DNA of 64,000 nt from Kineosporia sp. R_H_3 (GTDB taxonomy: Bacteria > Actinomycetota > Actinomycetes > Actinomycetales > Kineosporiaceae), in the NCBI RefSeq assembly GCF_002198675.1, contig NZ_MWLL01000189.1, positions 130,562 through 194,561 on the forward strand. Reading direction: 5' to 3'. The position numbers and the translations under genes are program-made. The notes under the pieces were generated by a model, which worked only from the letters and a program-made list of their open reading frames with translations, was not told the DNA's origin and did no database searches. Of the stretch, positions 36,113-44,549 are shown in pieces. Position 1 is the first letter of the stretch; each line of letters opens with the position of its first letter.

Positions 36113-36880
36113 ATGTCCACTGCACACGTCATCGAGACCGTCGGTCTCACGAAGTCCTACGGCGACCACCGCGTCCTGCGCGGCGTCGACCTCAGCGTCC
36201 CCCGGGGTTCGGTCCTCGCCCTGCTCGGCTCCAACGGTGCCGGCAAGACCACGGCGGTGAAGATCCTCGCGACGCTGCTGAAGGCCGACGGCGGGACCGC
36301 GACCGTCAACGGCCACGACGTCGCCACCCGGGCGGCCGACGTCCGGGCGTCGATCAGCCTCACGGGCCAGTTCGCGGCCGTCGACGAGGTCCTCACCGGG
36401 CGCGAGAACCTCGTGCTCGTCGCCCGGCTGCGCCGCGTCCCGGACGCCGGTGCGGTCGCCGACGGTCTGCTCGACCGGTTCGGGCTGACCGACGCGGCCG
36501 GGCGCAGGGTCGCGACGTACTCCGGCGGCATGCGCCGTCGGCTCGACATCGCGATGAGCCTCGTCGGCAGCCCGCCGGTGCTGTTCCTCGACGAGCCGAC
36601 GACCGGGCTCGACCCGCAGTCGCGGCTCGAGGTCTGGCGGACCGTCCGCGACCTCGCCGGTCAGGGCATCACCGTGCTGCTCACGACGCAGTACCTCGAC
36701 GAGGCCGAGCAGCTCGCCGACCGGATCGCGATCCTCCACGAGGGCCGCATCATCGCCGACGGCACGCTCGCCGAGCTCAAGCGGCTGCTCCCCGCTGCCA
36801 CGGTCGAGTACGTCGAGAAGCAGCCGACCCTCGAAGACGTCTACCTCGCGATCGTCGGTCACGACGGTCCCCGCCCGTAG
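36113..36880 (+). CDS. DrrA-like ABC transporter ATP-binding protein
   Basis: A 255-residue ABC ATPase of the daunorubicin-resistance (DrrA) type. Walker A is '[14 protein letters not shown]' (~residue 38), the signature '[15 protein letters not shown]', Walker B '[13 protein letters not shown]', and the switch His region appears as '[15 protein letters not shown]' with Gln in place of His, as is normal in DrrA. It should power drug or lipid export with the permease 9 nt downstream. The ATG at 36113 is 6 nt after CAGCCT, so the mRNA may be leaderless. Confidence 0.93.
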   Translation: MSTAHVIETVGLTKSYGDHRVLRGVDLSVPRGSVLALLGSNGAGKTTAVKILATLLKADGGTATVNGHDVATRAADVRASISLTGQFAAVDEVLTGRENLVLVARLRRVPDAGAVADGLLDRFGLTDAAGRRVATYSGGMRRRLDIAMSLVGSPPVLFLDEPTTGLDPQSRLEVWRTVRDLAGQGITVLLTTQYLDEAEQLADRIAILHEGRIIADGTLAELKRLLPAATVEYVEKQPTLEDVYLAIVGHDGPRP

Positions 36881-36889
36881 GAGCCACCG

Positions 36890-37651
36890 ATGCCCACCGC
36901 CTTCGTCCACGACAGCACCGTCCTGCTCGGTCGGTCCCTCCGGCACATCCTGCGCAGCCCGGACACCATCATCACCACGGCGATCACGCCGATCACGATG
37001 CTCCTGCTCTTCGTCTACGTCTTCGGCGGCGCGATCGACGTCGGGCGTGCGGCCTACGTCGACTACCTGCTCCCCGGGATCCTCCTCGTCACCGTCGCCT
37101 CCGGGATCGCCTACACCGCGTTCAGGCTCTTCACCGACGTCTCGAGCGGCATCTTCGAGCGGTTCCAGTCGATGCCGATCGCGCGCTCGGCCCTGCTGTG
37201 GGGGCACGTCCTCACGTCCGTCGTGGCGAACCTCGTGTCGCTCGTCCTCGTCGTCCTCGTCGCCCTGGCGATGGGCTTCCGGTCCGGCGCCGGGGTGCTC
37301 GCCTGGCTCGCGGTCCTCGGGATCATGCTGCTCTTCACGACGGCCCTGACCTGGCTGGCCGTCATCCCGGGGCTCACCGCGACGTCGGTCGACGGGGTGA
37401 GCGGGTTCTCCTACCCGCTCGTCTTCCTGCCGTTCGTCAGCTCGGCGTTCGTCCCCACCGCCGGCATGCCGGGACCGGTGCGCTGGTTCGCCGAGCACCA
37501 GCCGGTCACCCCGATCGTCGACACCCTCCGCGCCCTGCTCGCCGAGCAGCCGGTCGGCGACGGCCTCTGGACGGCGCTCGCCTGGTGCGTCGGGCTGCTC
37601 GTCGTGGCGTACGCGCTCGCGATGCGGATCCACCGCAGCAGGACGTCGTGA
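36890..37651 (+). CDS. DrrB-like ABC-2 transporter permease
   Basis: A 253-residue ABC-2 permease with six hydrophobic segments. 'LLLFVYVFGGAI' follows the first cytosolic part; 'YLLPGILLVTVASGIAYTAF' and 'GIFERFQSMPIARSALLWGHVL' are the family's coupling block; 'FLPFVSSAFVPTAGMPGPVRWFAEHQPVTPIVDTLR' (positions ~175-215) is the conserved C-terminal outer segment. The ATG has GGAG 7 nt upstream. It pairs with the DrrA-like ATPase and is followed by a MerR regulator. Confidence 0.93.
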   Translation: MPTAFVHDSTVLLGRSLRHILRSPDTIITTAITPITMLLLFVYVFGGAIDVGRAAYVDYLLPGILLVTVASGIAYTAFRLFTDVSSGIFERFQSMPIARSALLWGHVLTSVVANLVSLVLVVLVALAMGFRSGAGVLAWLAVLGIMLLFTTALTWLAVIPGLTATSVDGVSGFSYPLVFLPFVSSAFVPTAGMPGPVRWFAEHQPVTPIVDTLRALLAEQPVGDGLWTALAWCVGLLVVAYALAMRIHRSRTS

Positions 37652-37700
37652 CCCCGCCGCGACGACTGACACGCACGGTGGCCGGACGGACAATGGGGCC

Positions 37701-38495
37701 ATGCTGACGATCGGCCAGCTCGCGTCGTACGCCGGTGTGACGGTGCGGACGGTCCGGCACTACCACGCCAAGGGGCTGCTGCCCGAGCCCGAGCGCGACC
37801 ACTCCGGCTACCGGCGCTACGGCGCGGCCGCGGTCGTCGAGCTCGTGCGGATCCGCACCCTCGCCGACGCGGGCGTCCCGCTCTCCCGGGTGCGCGAGCT
37901 GCTGGCCGCGGACGACGAGGAGTTCGTGGCGGCGGTCGACGACATCGACCGCCGGCTGCGGGCCGAGATCCGCGAGCGGCAGTCGCACCGCGAGCGCATC
38001 GCGAAGCTCGCGGCGGGCGACAGCCTGGCGCTGCCGCCCGAGGTCGTCGCCTACGTCGACCGGATGCGCGAGCTCGGCTTCCGGGAACGGCTCGTCGAGA
38101 TCGAGCGCGACAGCTGGATCCTCATCGCGGCCCAGATGCCCGAGCAGGTGGGCCCGTGGATGGCGATGAAGCGGGCCCAGCTCGAGGACGAGTCCCTGCG
38201 CCGGCTGTACCTGGACGTCGGGGAGCTCTCCGACTGCGGGCCGGAGGACCCACGGCTGCCCGTGCTCGCCGACCGGGTGGCCGCCTTCATCCAGGCGGCA
38301 GCGGACGGCGCGGAGGGCGTCGAGGACGAGCACCCGGTGAGCGAGGACCTCGTCGCGCTGCTCGACGCGGCGTTCGTCGAGTCCTTCCCGGGTGCGGTCC
38401 GCATGCTCGAGCTGCTCGAGGAGCGCGGCTGGACCGGCTGGACGAACATCCGGCGCAAGACCGTCGCCCCCGTCCCCTGCGAGGCGGAGCTCTGA
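37701..38495 (+). CDS. MerR-family transcriptional regulator
   Basis: A 264-residue MerR protein. The DNA-binding domain is 'LTIGQLASYAGVTVRTVRHYHAKGLL', with 'GYRRYGAAAVVELVRIRTLADAGV' next, then the dimerisation coiled coil 'AEIRERQSHRERIAKL'. The ~150-residue C-terminal part is larger than in metal MerRs and resembles TipA-like multidrug sensors in size. It probably activates the upstream exporter at its long-spacer promoter. GACAAT (37689-37694) is 6 nt before the ATG. Confidence 0.9.
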   Translation: MLTIGQLASYAGVTVRTVRHYHAKGLLPEPERDHSGYRRYGAAAVVELVRIRTLADAGVPLSRVRELLAADDEEFVAAVDDIDRRLRAEIRERQSHRERIAKLAAGDSLALPPEVVAYVDRMRELGFRERLVEIERDSWILIAAQMPEQVGPWMAMKRAQLEDESLRRLYLDVGELSDCGPEDPRLPVLADRVAAFIQAAADGAEGVEDEHPVSEDLVALLDAAFVESFPGAVRMLELLEERGWTGWTNIRRKTVAPVPCEAEL

Positions 38496-38508
38496 AGGCC
38501 CGCCGACC

Positions 38509-38979
38509 TCAGGCGGCGGCGCCGAGGCGGGCGCGCAGCCGCCGGAAGAGGCTGACCACCCCGGCCTGCGCGAGGAACACCGCCCAGTACAGGCACAGCA
38601 GGAGGCCGAGCACCGTCGGGTAGAACCCGAGGACGCCCTCGCCCGCGACCAGGAGCCCGAGACCGACGAGCGGCACCGGCACCGGGGCCGCCCACCGGAC
38701 GACGGCCGGCGCCGACCGGGTCACGACGTCGAGCGCCAACCCGACGACGAACGCGGCCACCGCAACACCGGCAGCCATCCCGATACCGCCCGCCAGGCCG
38801 ACGAGCACGGCCTTGACGTCGAACTCGTCGTCGACGAGGAACACGAGGCTGACGACGACCAGGGCGAGCACCACGAACGCAGCCACCCCGGCGAAGACGA
38901 CGAGCGCGGGCACCACGTGCTGGCGGGCCCGCGCCCTCGGCCGGGCCGGAACGACGGGCGCACCACCAGGAACGGACAT
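38509..38979 (-). CDS. Small four-helix membrane protein, function unknown
   Basis: A 156-residue protein with four hydrophobic helices: 'VVPALVVFAGVAAFVVLALVV', a second at ~60-85, a third at ~95-110 and a fourth at ~115-140. The termini are Arg-rich on the cytosolic side. No family is recognised. The ATG at 38979 has GGGGGAGG upstream. It converges with the MerR gene over 13 bp and diverges from a GNAT gene. Confidence 0.72.
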   Translation of the reverse strand: MSVPGGAPVVPARPRARARQHVVPALVVFAGVAAFVVLALVVVSLVFLVDDEFDVKAVLVGLAGGIGMAAGVAVAAFVVGLALDVVTRSAPAVVRWAAPVPVPLVGLGLLVAGEGVLGFYPTVLGLLLCLYWAVFLAQAGVVSLFRRLRARLGAAA

Positions 38980-39072
38980 GACGAGCACCTCCCCCGAGGC
39001 CGGCCCAGGACGTCCGGACCGTGATCGGGAGTCTCCCACGCCGACGCCGACGGGGCCGGGCACACTCGCCCT

Positions 39073-39498
39073 GTGACGACTCCCGACGCCTACACGTTCG
39101 ACGACGACCGCACGCGCGTGGACCGCGACGTCGTCTGGGGCTTCCTCGGCACCGACGCCTACTGGGGCCGCTGGCGCGACCGGGGCACCGTGCTGGCACA
39201 GCTCGACGGGGCATGGCGGGTCGTGGCCGCGTACGACCGGTCGGACGGTGCGATGGTCGGCTACGCCCGGGCGGTGAGCGACGGGGTCGCCATCGCCTAC
39301 CTGGCCGACGTGTTCGTCGTCCCCGCGCACCGCGGCCGGGGCGTCGGCCACGGACTCGTGCGGACGATGGTCGACGAGGGCCCCGGGGCGCGCTTCCGGT
39401 GGATGCTCCACACCGCCGACGCGCACCCGGTCTACGCCGCATTCGGCTTCCGCCCGCCGGACGGCACGATGCTGGAACGGCCCGCCACCCTGGGGTGA
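39073..39498 (+). CDS. GNAT-family N-acetyltransferase
   Basis: A 141-residue acetyltransferase similar in length and pattern to the 'sortase-like acyltransferase/GNAT' YjdJ-type group. It has 'YTFDDDRTRVDRDVVWGFL' at the N-terminus and the acetyl-CoA pyrophosphate loop 'LADVFVVPAHRGRGVGHGLV' (R/Q-x-x-G-x-G/A). 'HPVYAAFGFRPPD' closes the fold. Substrate unknown. GTG start with CACACT 6 nt before it. A strong terminator follows directly. Confidence 0.88.
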   Translation: MTTPDAYTFDDDRTRVDRDVVWGFLGTDAYWGRWRDRGTVLAQLDGAWRVVAAYDRSDGAMVGYARAVSDGVAIAYLADVFVVPAHRGRGVGHGLVRTMVDEGPGARFRWMLHTADAHPVYAAFGFRPPDGTMLERPATLG

Positions 39499-39501
39499 GC
39501 C

Positions 39502-39535
39502 GCTGACGGGCCGTCAACCGGACGGCCCGCTCAGC
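39502..39535. terminator. Bidirectional terminator
   Basis: Stem CGGGCCGTC/GACGGCCCG (39507-39515 and 39521-39529) with loop AACCG, extended by GCTGA/TCAGC after a one-base bulge. It lies between convergent GNAT and cysteine hydrolase genes; the hydrolase stop is inside the right arm. Confidence 0.82.
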
Positions 39536-40094
39536 CCTCGGCCGGCCCGAAGTCGACGGCCGCGGTCTCGACGGTCCCGCCCACGCGCCCGGGCGCGGAC
39601 TGCCACGACCAGTACAGGTTCGTGTGCGCGACGACCTGCGCGGGCGGCGGTGCGCCCCACTCGGAGAGGTCCTCGGTGGTGTGCGCGTCCGACACGAGCG
39701 TCGCGTCGTACCCGCGGGTGATCGCACCGTGCAGCGTCGAGCGGATGCAGGCGTCGGTCTGCGCTCCCGCGACGACGAGCCGGCCGACGCCGAGACCGGC
39801 GAGCACCGACTCCAGGTCGGTCGCCTCGAAGGAGTCGCCGTACTCCTTGTGCACCAACGGCTCCGACGGCTCACGCACGAGCTCGGGGACGTACTGCCAG
39901 GGCTCGCTGCCGGTGGGCAGCTCCTCGCTGGAGTGCTGAACCCACACGACGGGCACGCCCTGTTCGCGGGCGGTCGACACGAGCGTGTCGATGTTCGCGA
40001 TGACGGCGTCACGCGCGTGGGCGCCGGCCATGACGCCGTTCTGCACGTCGACCACGACGAGCGCGGTCCTCGAACGGCCGGGAAGAGTCGTCAC
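39531..40094 (-). CDS. Isochorismatase-family cysteine hydrolase
   Basis: A 187-residue alpha/beta hydrolase of the isochorismatase-like family. The triad is visible: Asp in 'ALVVVDVQNGVM', Lys in 'PLVHKEYGDSFEATDL' and Cys in 'VVAGAQTDACIRST', the last preceded by the usual cis-peptide region. Substrates in the family are amides such as nicotinamide or N-carbamoyl compounds; none can be chosen here. The ATG has AGGAGGCAACC upstream. Confidence 0.9.
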   Translation of the reverse strand: MTTLPGRSRTALVVVDVQNGVMAGAHARDAVIANIDTLVSTAREQGVPVVWVQHSSEELPTGSEPWQYVPELVREPSEPLVHKEYGDSFEATDLESVLAGLGVGRLVVAGAQTDACIRSTLHGAITRGYDATLVSDAHTTEDLSEWGAPPPAQVVAHTNLYWSWQSAPGRVGGTVETAAVDFGPAEG

Positions 40095-40133
40095 GGTTGC
40101 CTCCTGCGACGGGCTGCGGGGTCGTCCGTCACC

Positions 40134-40550
40134 CTAGGACGACCCTCCGACAACGCCCGGCGACGCCGGACGCGCACGGTCCGGCAGCCGGCGGCGCCCG
40201 GCGAAGCCGAGGTCCGCGCGGTGGTACCAGTCGAGCCCCCGCTCCCCCTCCAGCCAGCACAGGAGCACCGGGACGCCGTCCAGGTCCGCCGGGAAGTCCA
40301 GCAGGAGCGGCGCGAACCCCTTGAGCTCGACACCGGTCGCCTGCACCTGGGTGAGCAGGTCGTCGAGCTGCGCCTGCGCCGCCTTGAGCTCCGGCAGCCC
40401 GCCGAGGCCGCCGCCCGCGGACCCGGCGTCCAGGTCGGCCCCGAGCTGACGAGCATCGGCCCGCACCTCGACGACCCGGTCCAGCAGCGGCAGGAGGCCG
40501 GCGAGGACCTCACGTGCCTCCTCGACGGTGAAGATGCCCGGCAGCGTCAT
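40134..40550 (-). CDS. DUF2203-family protein
   Basis: A 138-residue protein with the DUF2203 layout: 'FTVEEAREVLAGLLPLLDRVVEVR', a central helical stretch with 'LDDLLTQVQATGVELKGFAPLLLDFPADLDGVPVLLCWLEGE' split across strands, and 'LDWYHRADLGFAGRRRL', the family's C-terminal 'I.yWH....G...R' block. Function unknown. CAGGCT 7 nt before the ATG may be a leaderless -10. Confidence 0.85.
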   Translation of the reverse strand: MTLPGIFTVEEAREVLAGLLPLLDRVVEVRADARQLGADLDAGSAGGGLGGLPELKAAQAQLDDLLTQVQATGVELKGFAPLLLDFPADLDGVPVLLCWLEGERGLDWYHRADLGFAGRRRLPDRARPASPGVVGGSS

Positions 40551-40573
40551 GCCCCCGAGCCTGGCACGCCGCG

Positions 40574-41350
40574 TCACATCCGGGACATCAGCACGTCCAC
40601 CTCGCAGCCCGGAAGGAACGGGTCGAAGCCGTGCCGGATCAGCCAGGGCGTCGCCCGCAGCGCGCGCAGCGACCACCACGCGCGGATCGCGTCGAGATCG
40701 ACGTCCGTGCCGTAGCCGCCGAGCAGGTCACCCAGGCGTTCCTCGTGCCCGAAGGTGAGGCTGGCGAGGTCGTCCGTCGCGTCGCCCTGCCCGGCCTCGG
40801 ACCAGTCGATGACTCCGGTGACCACGTCGCCGTCGACGAACACGTGGCTGACCTGCAGGTCCCCGTGCACGAACACCGGCGTCCGGGGTCGCAGGGCCTC
40901 CGCTGCGAGCCGGCGGTTGCGGGCGACCACGTCGGCAGGGAGGACGTCGTTCGCGACGAGCCATGCGCAGGCCTCGTCGAGCTCTACCGCCACGTCGCCC
41001 GGGTCCCGGCGGGGCAGCGGTGGCAGCGGCGCGTCGTGCAGCCTGCGCACGACGGCGCCTGCCGCGGCCCACGCCGACGGCGGGGCGGTCGTCCGCTCGC
41101 CGAGGCGCCCCAGTGCCGTCCCCGGCACGGCCGCGAGCGCGAGCACGGGCGGCTGCCGCCAGAGGACCTGCGGCGTCGGGACCGGCGCGAGCGCCATCGC
41201 CGCTACCTCGACGTCGATGTTCGCCTGGTTCCCGTCGATCTTCAGGAAGACGTCACCGACGCGGACGGTCGCACGCTGCCGGTGCGCGACGACGACCTGG
41301 ACCTCGGGCGCGGCGTCCGGTGCCGCACCCGGTGACCCGTGTGCTCCCAT
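40574..41350 (-). CDS. Aminoglycoside phosphotransferase-like kinase
   Basis: A 258-residue APH/choline-kinase-fold protein. The N-lobe has 'VRVGDVFLKIDG' with the ATP Lys; the catalytic loop is 'PVFVHGDLQVSHVFVDGD' (H-x-D-x5-N-like, with His in the Asn place) and the metal Asp is in 'VTGVIDWSEAGQGD'. The Asn-to-His change is noteworthy but occurs in some members. Substrate unknown; antibiotic resistance should not be assumed. GAGACT (41357-41362) is 6 nt before the ATG. Confidence 0.88.
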   Translation of the reverse strand: MGAHGSPGAAPDAAPEVQVVVAHRQRATVRVGDVFLKIDGNQANIDVEVAAMALAPVPTPQVLWRQPPVLALAAVPGTALGRLGERTTAPPSAWAAAGAVVRRLHDAPLPPLPRRDPGDVAVELDEACAWLVANDVLPADVVARNRRLAAEALRPRTPVFVHGDLQVSHVFVDGDVVTGVIDWSEAGQGDATDDLASLTFGHEERLGDLLGGYGTDVDLDAIRAWWSLRALRATPWLIRHGFDPFLPGCEVDVLMSRM

Positions 41351-41427
41351 CCGTCCAGTCTCGCCGTGTCCCCCGCGGCTCGTCGCCGGCTTTACCGCCC
41401 CACCGCGGGGCATGAGAGGGTCGGCGC

Positions 41428-42234
41428 GTGAACGACCCGAGCAGCCCGACCGGTGCACCGGTGCACGACACGAGCGCCCTGAGGACCCCGGAGGGCCTGG
41501 CCTACCGGGTCGACGGCGTGGGCCGCCCGGTGGGCCTGCCCGTCGACGGTTGGACGCCGCGCCTGCCGCCGCGCCCGCAGACCCTCACCGGGCGGTACTG
41601 CCGGCTCGAGGCCTGGGACGCCGGCCGGCACGCCGAGGCGCTGACCGCCGCCGTCCTCGCCGGTTCGCCGGAGGAGGTCGAGATCCGCTGGACGTACCTC
41701 TTCAACCGGCCCGCCGGGACGGCCGAGATCGTCGACTGGCTCGACGGCCTGGCGCGGACCCCCGGCACCTGGCCGATGGTGCTCGTCGTCACCGACGGCG
41801 GCGGCGACGCCGTCGAGGGCACCGCGACGTTCATGCGCACCGACGTCGCGCACGGCGCCGTCGAGGTCGGCTCGATCGTGTACTCGGCGGCCCTGCAGCG
41901 GTCCCGCGCCGCCACCGAGGCGATGTGGCTCATGGCGCGGCACGCCGTCCTCGAGCTCGGCTACCGCCGCTACGAGTGGAAGTGCGACGCCCTCAACGGT
42001 CCGTCGCGGGCGGCGGCCGCCCGGCTCGGCTTCACCTTCGAGGGCATCTTCCGCAACGCGGTCGTCTACAAGGGCCGCAACCGGGACACCGCCTGGTTCG
42101 CCATGACGGACGACGACGTCCGGGCCCTCGAGCCGGCCTACGGGTCCTGGCTCGACCCCGCGAACTTCGATGCGGCCGGCGTCCAGCGGACGTCGCTCTC
42201 CGGCCTCACCGCGGCGGCGCTCGGCCGCGGCTGA
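41428..42234 (+). CDS. GNAT-family acetyltransferase (RimJ/RimL-like)
   Basis: A 268-residue acetyltransferase. The N-terminal ~45 residues ('GVGRPVGLPVDGWTPRLPP') are typical of the large-size group related to ribosomal-protein-like acetyltransferases. The fold continues with 'GRYCRLEAWDAGRHAEALTAA', 'VGSIVYSAALQRSRAATEAMWL' (CoA loop without the classic R-G-x-G-x-A), 'RRYEWKCDALNGPSRAAAARLGFTFEG' and 'YKGRNRDTAWFAMTD'. GTG start; GAGGGT 6 nt upstream. Its stop lies in a terminator hairpin shared with the next, convergent gene. Confidence 0.9.
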   Translation: MNDPSSPTGAPVHDTSALRTPEGLAYRVDGVGRPVGLPVDGWTPRLPPRPQTLTGRYCRLEAWDAGRHAEALTAAVLAGSPEEVEIRWTYLFNRPAGTAEIVDWLDGLARTPGTWPMVLVVTDGGGDAVEGTATFMRTDVAHGAVEVGSIVYSAALQRSRAATEAMWLMARHAVLELGYRRYEWKCDALNGPSRAAAARLGFTFEGIFRNAVVYKGRNRDTAWFAMTDDDVRALEPAYGSWLDPANFDAAGVQRTSLSGLTAAALGRG

Positions 42235-42252
42235 GCCGACCGTCGCTCAGCC
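42229..42252. terminator. Hairpin containing both convergent stop codons
   Basis: Arms GGCTGAGC (42229-42236) and GCTCAGCC (42245-42252) pair perfectly around an 8-nt loop. The TGA of the GNAT gene (42232-42234) and the TCA complement of the opposite gene's stop (42247-42249) are inside the stem. Confidence 0.65.
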
Positions 42253-42666
42253 GGTGGACCGGGTCCGGCGCAGCCACCACAGGCCGAGCACCGGCAGCAC
42301 GAGCGGGATGAACACGTAGCCCATGCCGTAGAGCGACCAGACCGTCGCGTCCGGGAAGTCGGACGGCACGACCACGGTGAACGTCCCCACGGCGAGCACC
42401 CCGACGAGCTCGACGGTGCACGCGACCGTCGCCAGCCGCCGGGCGCCCGGGCCGCGCCGGGCCAGCCCGACGGTCGCGAGGACGTACACGACAGCAGCGA
42501 ACGCGCTGAGCGCGTAGGCGATCGGCGCCTCGCCGAACCGGGTCGCGACCTGCACGACCGAGCGCGAGCAGGCCCCGACGGCCATGACCGCGTAGAGCGC
42601 CACGAGCACCCGGCCGAAGCCTGTCGCGGTGACCCCGGGCTCCGCGGACGACGTCGTCTCAACCAC
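42247..42666 (-). CDS. Four-helix membrane protein, function unknown
   Basis: A 139-residue integral membrane protein with helices at ~20-35, 50-70, 80-100 and 110-132. 'VVPSDFPDATVWSLYGMGYVFIPLVLPVLGLWWL' (residues ~98-131, quoted in part) contains a conserved-looking pattern common in actinobacterial hypothetical proteins. It overlaps the upstream membrane-protein gene by 8 bp, with GGAGGG before the GTG, so the two are co-expressed and may form a complex. Confidence 0.75.
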   Translation of the reverse strand: MVETTSSAEPGVTATGFGRVLVALYAVMAVGACSRSVVQVATRFGEAPIAYALSAFAAVVYVLATVGLARRGPGARRLATVACTVELVGVLAVGTFTVVVPSDFPDATVWSLYGMGYVFIPLVLPVLGLWWLRRTRSTG

Positions 42667-43024
42667 CGGTGACCCTCCACATCTGGTCCAGGCGTGCCGT
42701 CATCGCCATCACCGTGAGCGCGCCGACGGCCACGACGAGGTTGCTCCAGCGGGTCCGCTCCGCGAGCGACCAGGCGACGACGAGCGGCAGGACGACGAGG
42801 ACGCCCAGCAGGTAGAGCACGACGACGAGGGTCTCGGCCGGCCGGTACCCGTCGACGAGGGACACGACGGCCCAGACGACCTGGACGGCGACGACCACCT
42901 CGAGCAGCGCCGCGAGGCCGAGGACGACCCGGCCGGGCACCTTCCCGAGACCGGCGAGCACCGCGCCGAGGACGAACAGCGCGAGCCCTCCCCCGACGAG
43001 CGCGACGACGAGCGGAGCGACCAC
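42659..43024 (-). CDS. Small membrane protein, function unknown
   Basis: A 121-residue protein with four hydrophobic helices ('LVVALVGGGLALFVLGAVLAG', 'VVLGLAALLEVVVAVQVVWAV', 'TLVVVLYLLGVLVVLPLVVAW', 'LVVAVGALTVMAMTA'). I chose GTG at 43024 since CACAGT (43031-43036) ends 6 nt before it; an upstream in-frame start at 43057 would add 11 residues. First gene of a two-gene unit with 42247-42666. Confidence 0.72.
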   Translation of the reverse strand: MVAPLVVALVGGGLALFVLGAVLAGLGKVPGRVVLGLAALLEVVVAVQVVWAVVSLVDGYRPAETLVVVLYLLGVLVVLPLVVAWSLAERTRWSNLVVAVGALTVMAMTARLDQMWRVTGG

Positions 43025-43069
43025 GTCCGTACTGTGCCAGAGCGGGGACGGCGGCACGCGCCCGGGGCG

Positions 43070-44038
43070 TCAGGCCGCGGGGCCGGGCAGCGGGCGCTCC
43101 CGGGCCCGGGCGGCGGCGCCGGCCCGGACCAGCCCGAACAGCCCGGCGACGACGGCGCCCAGCGCGACCACCTGGTACGCCCGGGCGTGCTCGCCGAGGA
43201 AGAGCACCGCGAGCAGCAGCGTCACCGCCGGTGCCGGCACCGTGATGGCGCTCGCCAGCGAGACGTCGATCTGCCGCACGGCGTAGAACCACAGGACGAG
43301 CTCGAGGTAGTACGCCAGCCCCATGAGCGCCCCGAACAGCTGCAGCCCCGGCGAGGTCAGCGCGCCGACGACGGCCTGCGGCCCGTCGACGGCGAGCGCG
43401 AGCGGGACGAGGAAGACGGCGGACACGACGAGCCGGGACGTCGTCACCTGCAGCGGGGTGATCGTCGTCGACACGAGGGCCTGGCGCAGGGTGATGTGCG
43501 CGGCGCTCCACATCACCGGCACGGACAGCGCCAGCGCGAACCAGCCCGAGACGCCGCTCATCCGCCACGTGCCCCCGGTCGCGAGGTAGTACAGCGCGAC
43601 GACGATGACGCCCGTGAACGCGAGCTCGGTGCGGGTCTTGCGCCGCCCGAGGACGACCGCCTCGAGCGCCGCCGCGACGAGCGGGTAGGACTGCAGGGCG
43701 ATCGCGGCGTTCACGGCGCCCGCGGTCTGGAACGCCAGCACGTACGCCCACGTCGAGATCCCGAAGAGCATCCCGGTTCCGACGGTGACGAGCACGACCC
43801 GGCACGCGACGTCCCGCGGCAGCCGCTCGCGGAGCAGTCCGCGCTCCCCCGACCGCCACTCCCGCACCTGGACCGGGACGGCGAGCACGACCTCCCACAG
43901 CGTGAGCAGGAGCGCGAACGTCAGCGCGCTCGCGCCCGGCGGCCGGCCGTTGGAGATGATCGGCATGACGCCGAGGATGAGCAGGCAGGCCCCGGCGTAC
44001 CACGCGCCGGTGCGCACACCGGCTGCGTCGTGGGGCAC
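43070..44038 (-). CDS. EamA/DMT-family transporter
   Basis: A 322-residue, 10-helix drug/metabolite transporter with the two EamA repeats. The first repeat ends 'GAVNAAIALQSYPLVAAALEAVVLGRRKTRTELAFTGVIVVAL' (in part), the second 'IDVSLASAITVPAPAVTLLLAVLFLGEHARAYQVVALGAVVAGL' (in part), both with the family's 'P....l.....l.E......G..li..G' pattern. Substrate unknown (often amino acids or metabolites). GTG start with CACAGT (44045-44050) 6 nt upstream. Confidence 0.9.
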   Translation of the reverse strand: MPHDAAGVRTGAWYAGACLLILGVMPIISNGRPPGASALTFALLLTLWEVVLAVPVQVREWRSGERGLLRERLPRDVACRVVLVTVGTGMLFGISTWAYVLAFQTAGAVNAAIALQSYPLVAAALEAVVLGRRKTRTELAFTGVIVVALYYLATGGTWRMSGVSGWFALALSVPVMWSAAHITLRQALVSTTITPLQVTTSRLVVSAVFLVPLALAVDGPQAVVGALTSPGLQLFGALMGLAYYLELVLWFYAVRQIDVSLASAITVPAPAVTLLLAVLFLGEHARAYQVVALGAVVAGLFGLVRAGAAARARERPLPGPAA

Positions 44039-44135
44039 GGCGTCACTGTGCCAGACCGGCCCGCACCGCAGGTGACGCCGCGGTTTCGACGGATGCGGAA
44101 CGTCTGCGGGGCCGCCGCAGTTGTCTCGTGTCGGT

Positions 44136-44157
44136 GCCCGGGGACTGGTCCCCGGGC
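44136..44157. repeat. Perfect 10-bp-arm palindrome upstream of the TPR gene
   Basis: GCCCGGGGAC-TG-GTCCCCGGGC. It lies 25-46 nt before the TPR gene start, between divergent transcripts, covering the expected -35 region. It may be an operator; as a terminator it would make little sense here since no gene ends nearby. Confidence 0.45.
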
Positions 44158-44181
44158 CGGTGCCGGACGGAGGATGGGCCC

Positions 44182-44544
44182 ATGGACGACGTCGAGAGGT
44201 TCCGGACGGCGCAGCGGCTCGTCTCGGCCGGGGACGCCCACTCGGCGTTCCAGGTCCTCGACCCGCTGCTCGGCGAGGACGCGCCGACGTCCGTGCTGCT
44301 GCTCGCCGGCCGCGCGGCCTTCGCGACGGCGCAGCTGGCGCGGGCGGAGGACCTCTTCCGGCAGGTGGTCGACCGCGACCCGGCCGACCACTACGCGCAC
44401 GCCGCGCTCGGCCGGACGCTGAGCCGGCGCAGCCGCCACCACGAGGCCGTGACGCACCTGCGGCTCGCCACCGCGCTCGACCCGGAGCCCTGGTACGCCC
44501 GCGCGCTCGCGCACAGCGAGGCCGCCCTGGGCATGACCGGCTGA
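44182..44544 (+). CDS. Small TPR-repeat protein
   Basis: A 120-residue protein built of about three tetratricopeptide units: 'AQRLVSAGDAHSAFQVLDPLL', 'LLAGRAAFATAQLARAEDLFRQVVDRDP' (in part) and 'AALGRTLSRRSRHHEAVTHLRLATALDP' (in part). The A-x3-Y/F-x-A pattern is clear. It probably mediates protein contacts. GAGGAT is 6 nt before the ATG; a palindrome lies in its promoter region. A small membrane-protein gene follows after 5 nt. Confidence 0.85.
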   Translation: MDDVERFRTAQRLVSAGDAHSAFQVLDPLLGEDAPTSVLLLAGRAAFATAQLARAEDLFRQVVDRDPADHYAHAALGRTLSRRSRHHEAVTHLRLATALDPEPWYARALAHSEAALGMTG

Positions 44545-44549
44545 GCGGG

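Noticed and set aside
40574..41350. Aminoglycoside resistance gene
   Set aside because: The kinase fold is clear, but this family has many non-antibiotic substrates, and the catalytic loop differs from known resistance enzymes (His in the Asn position).
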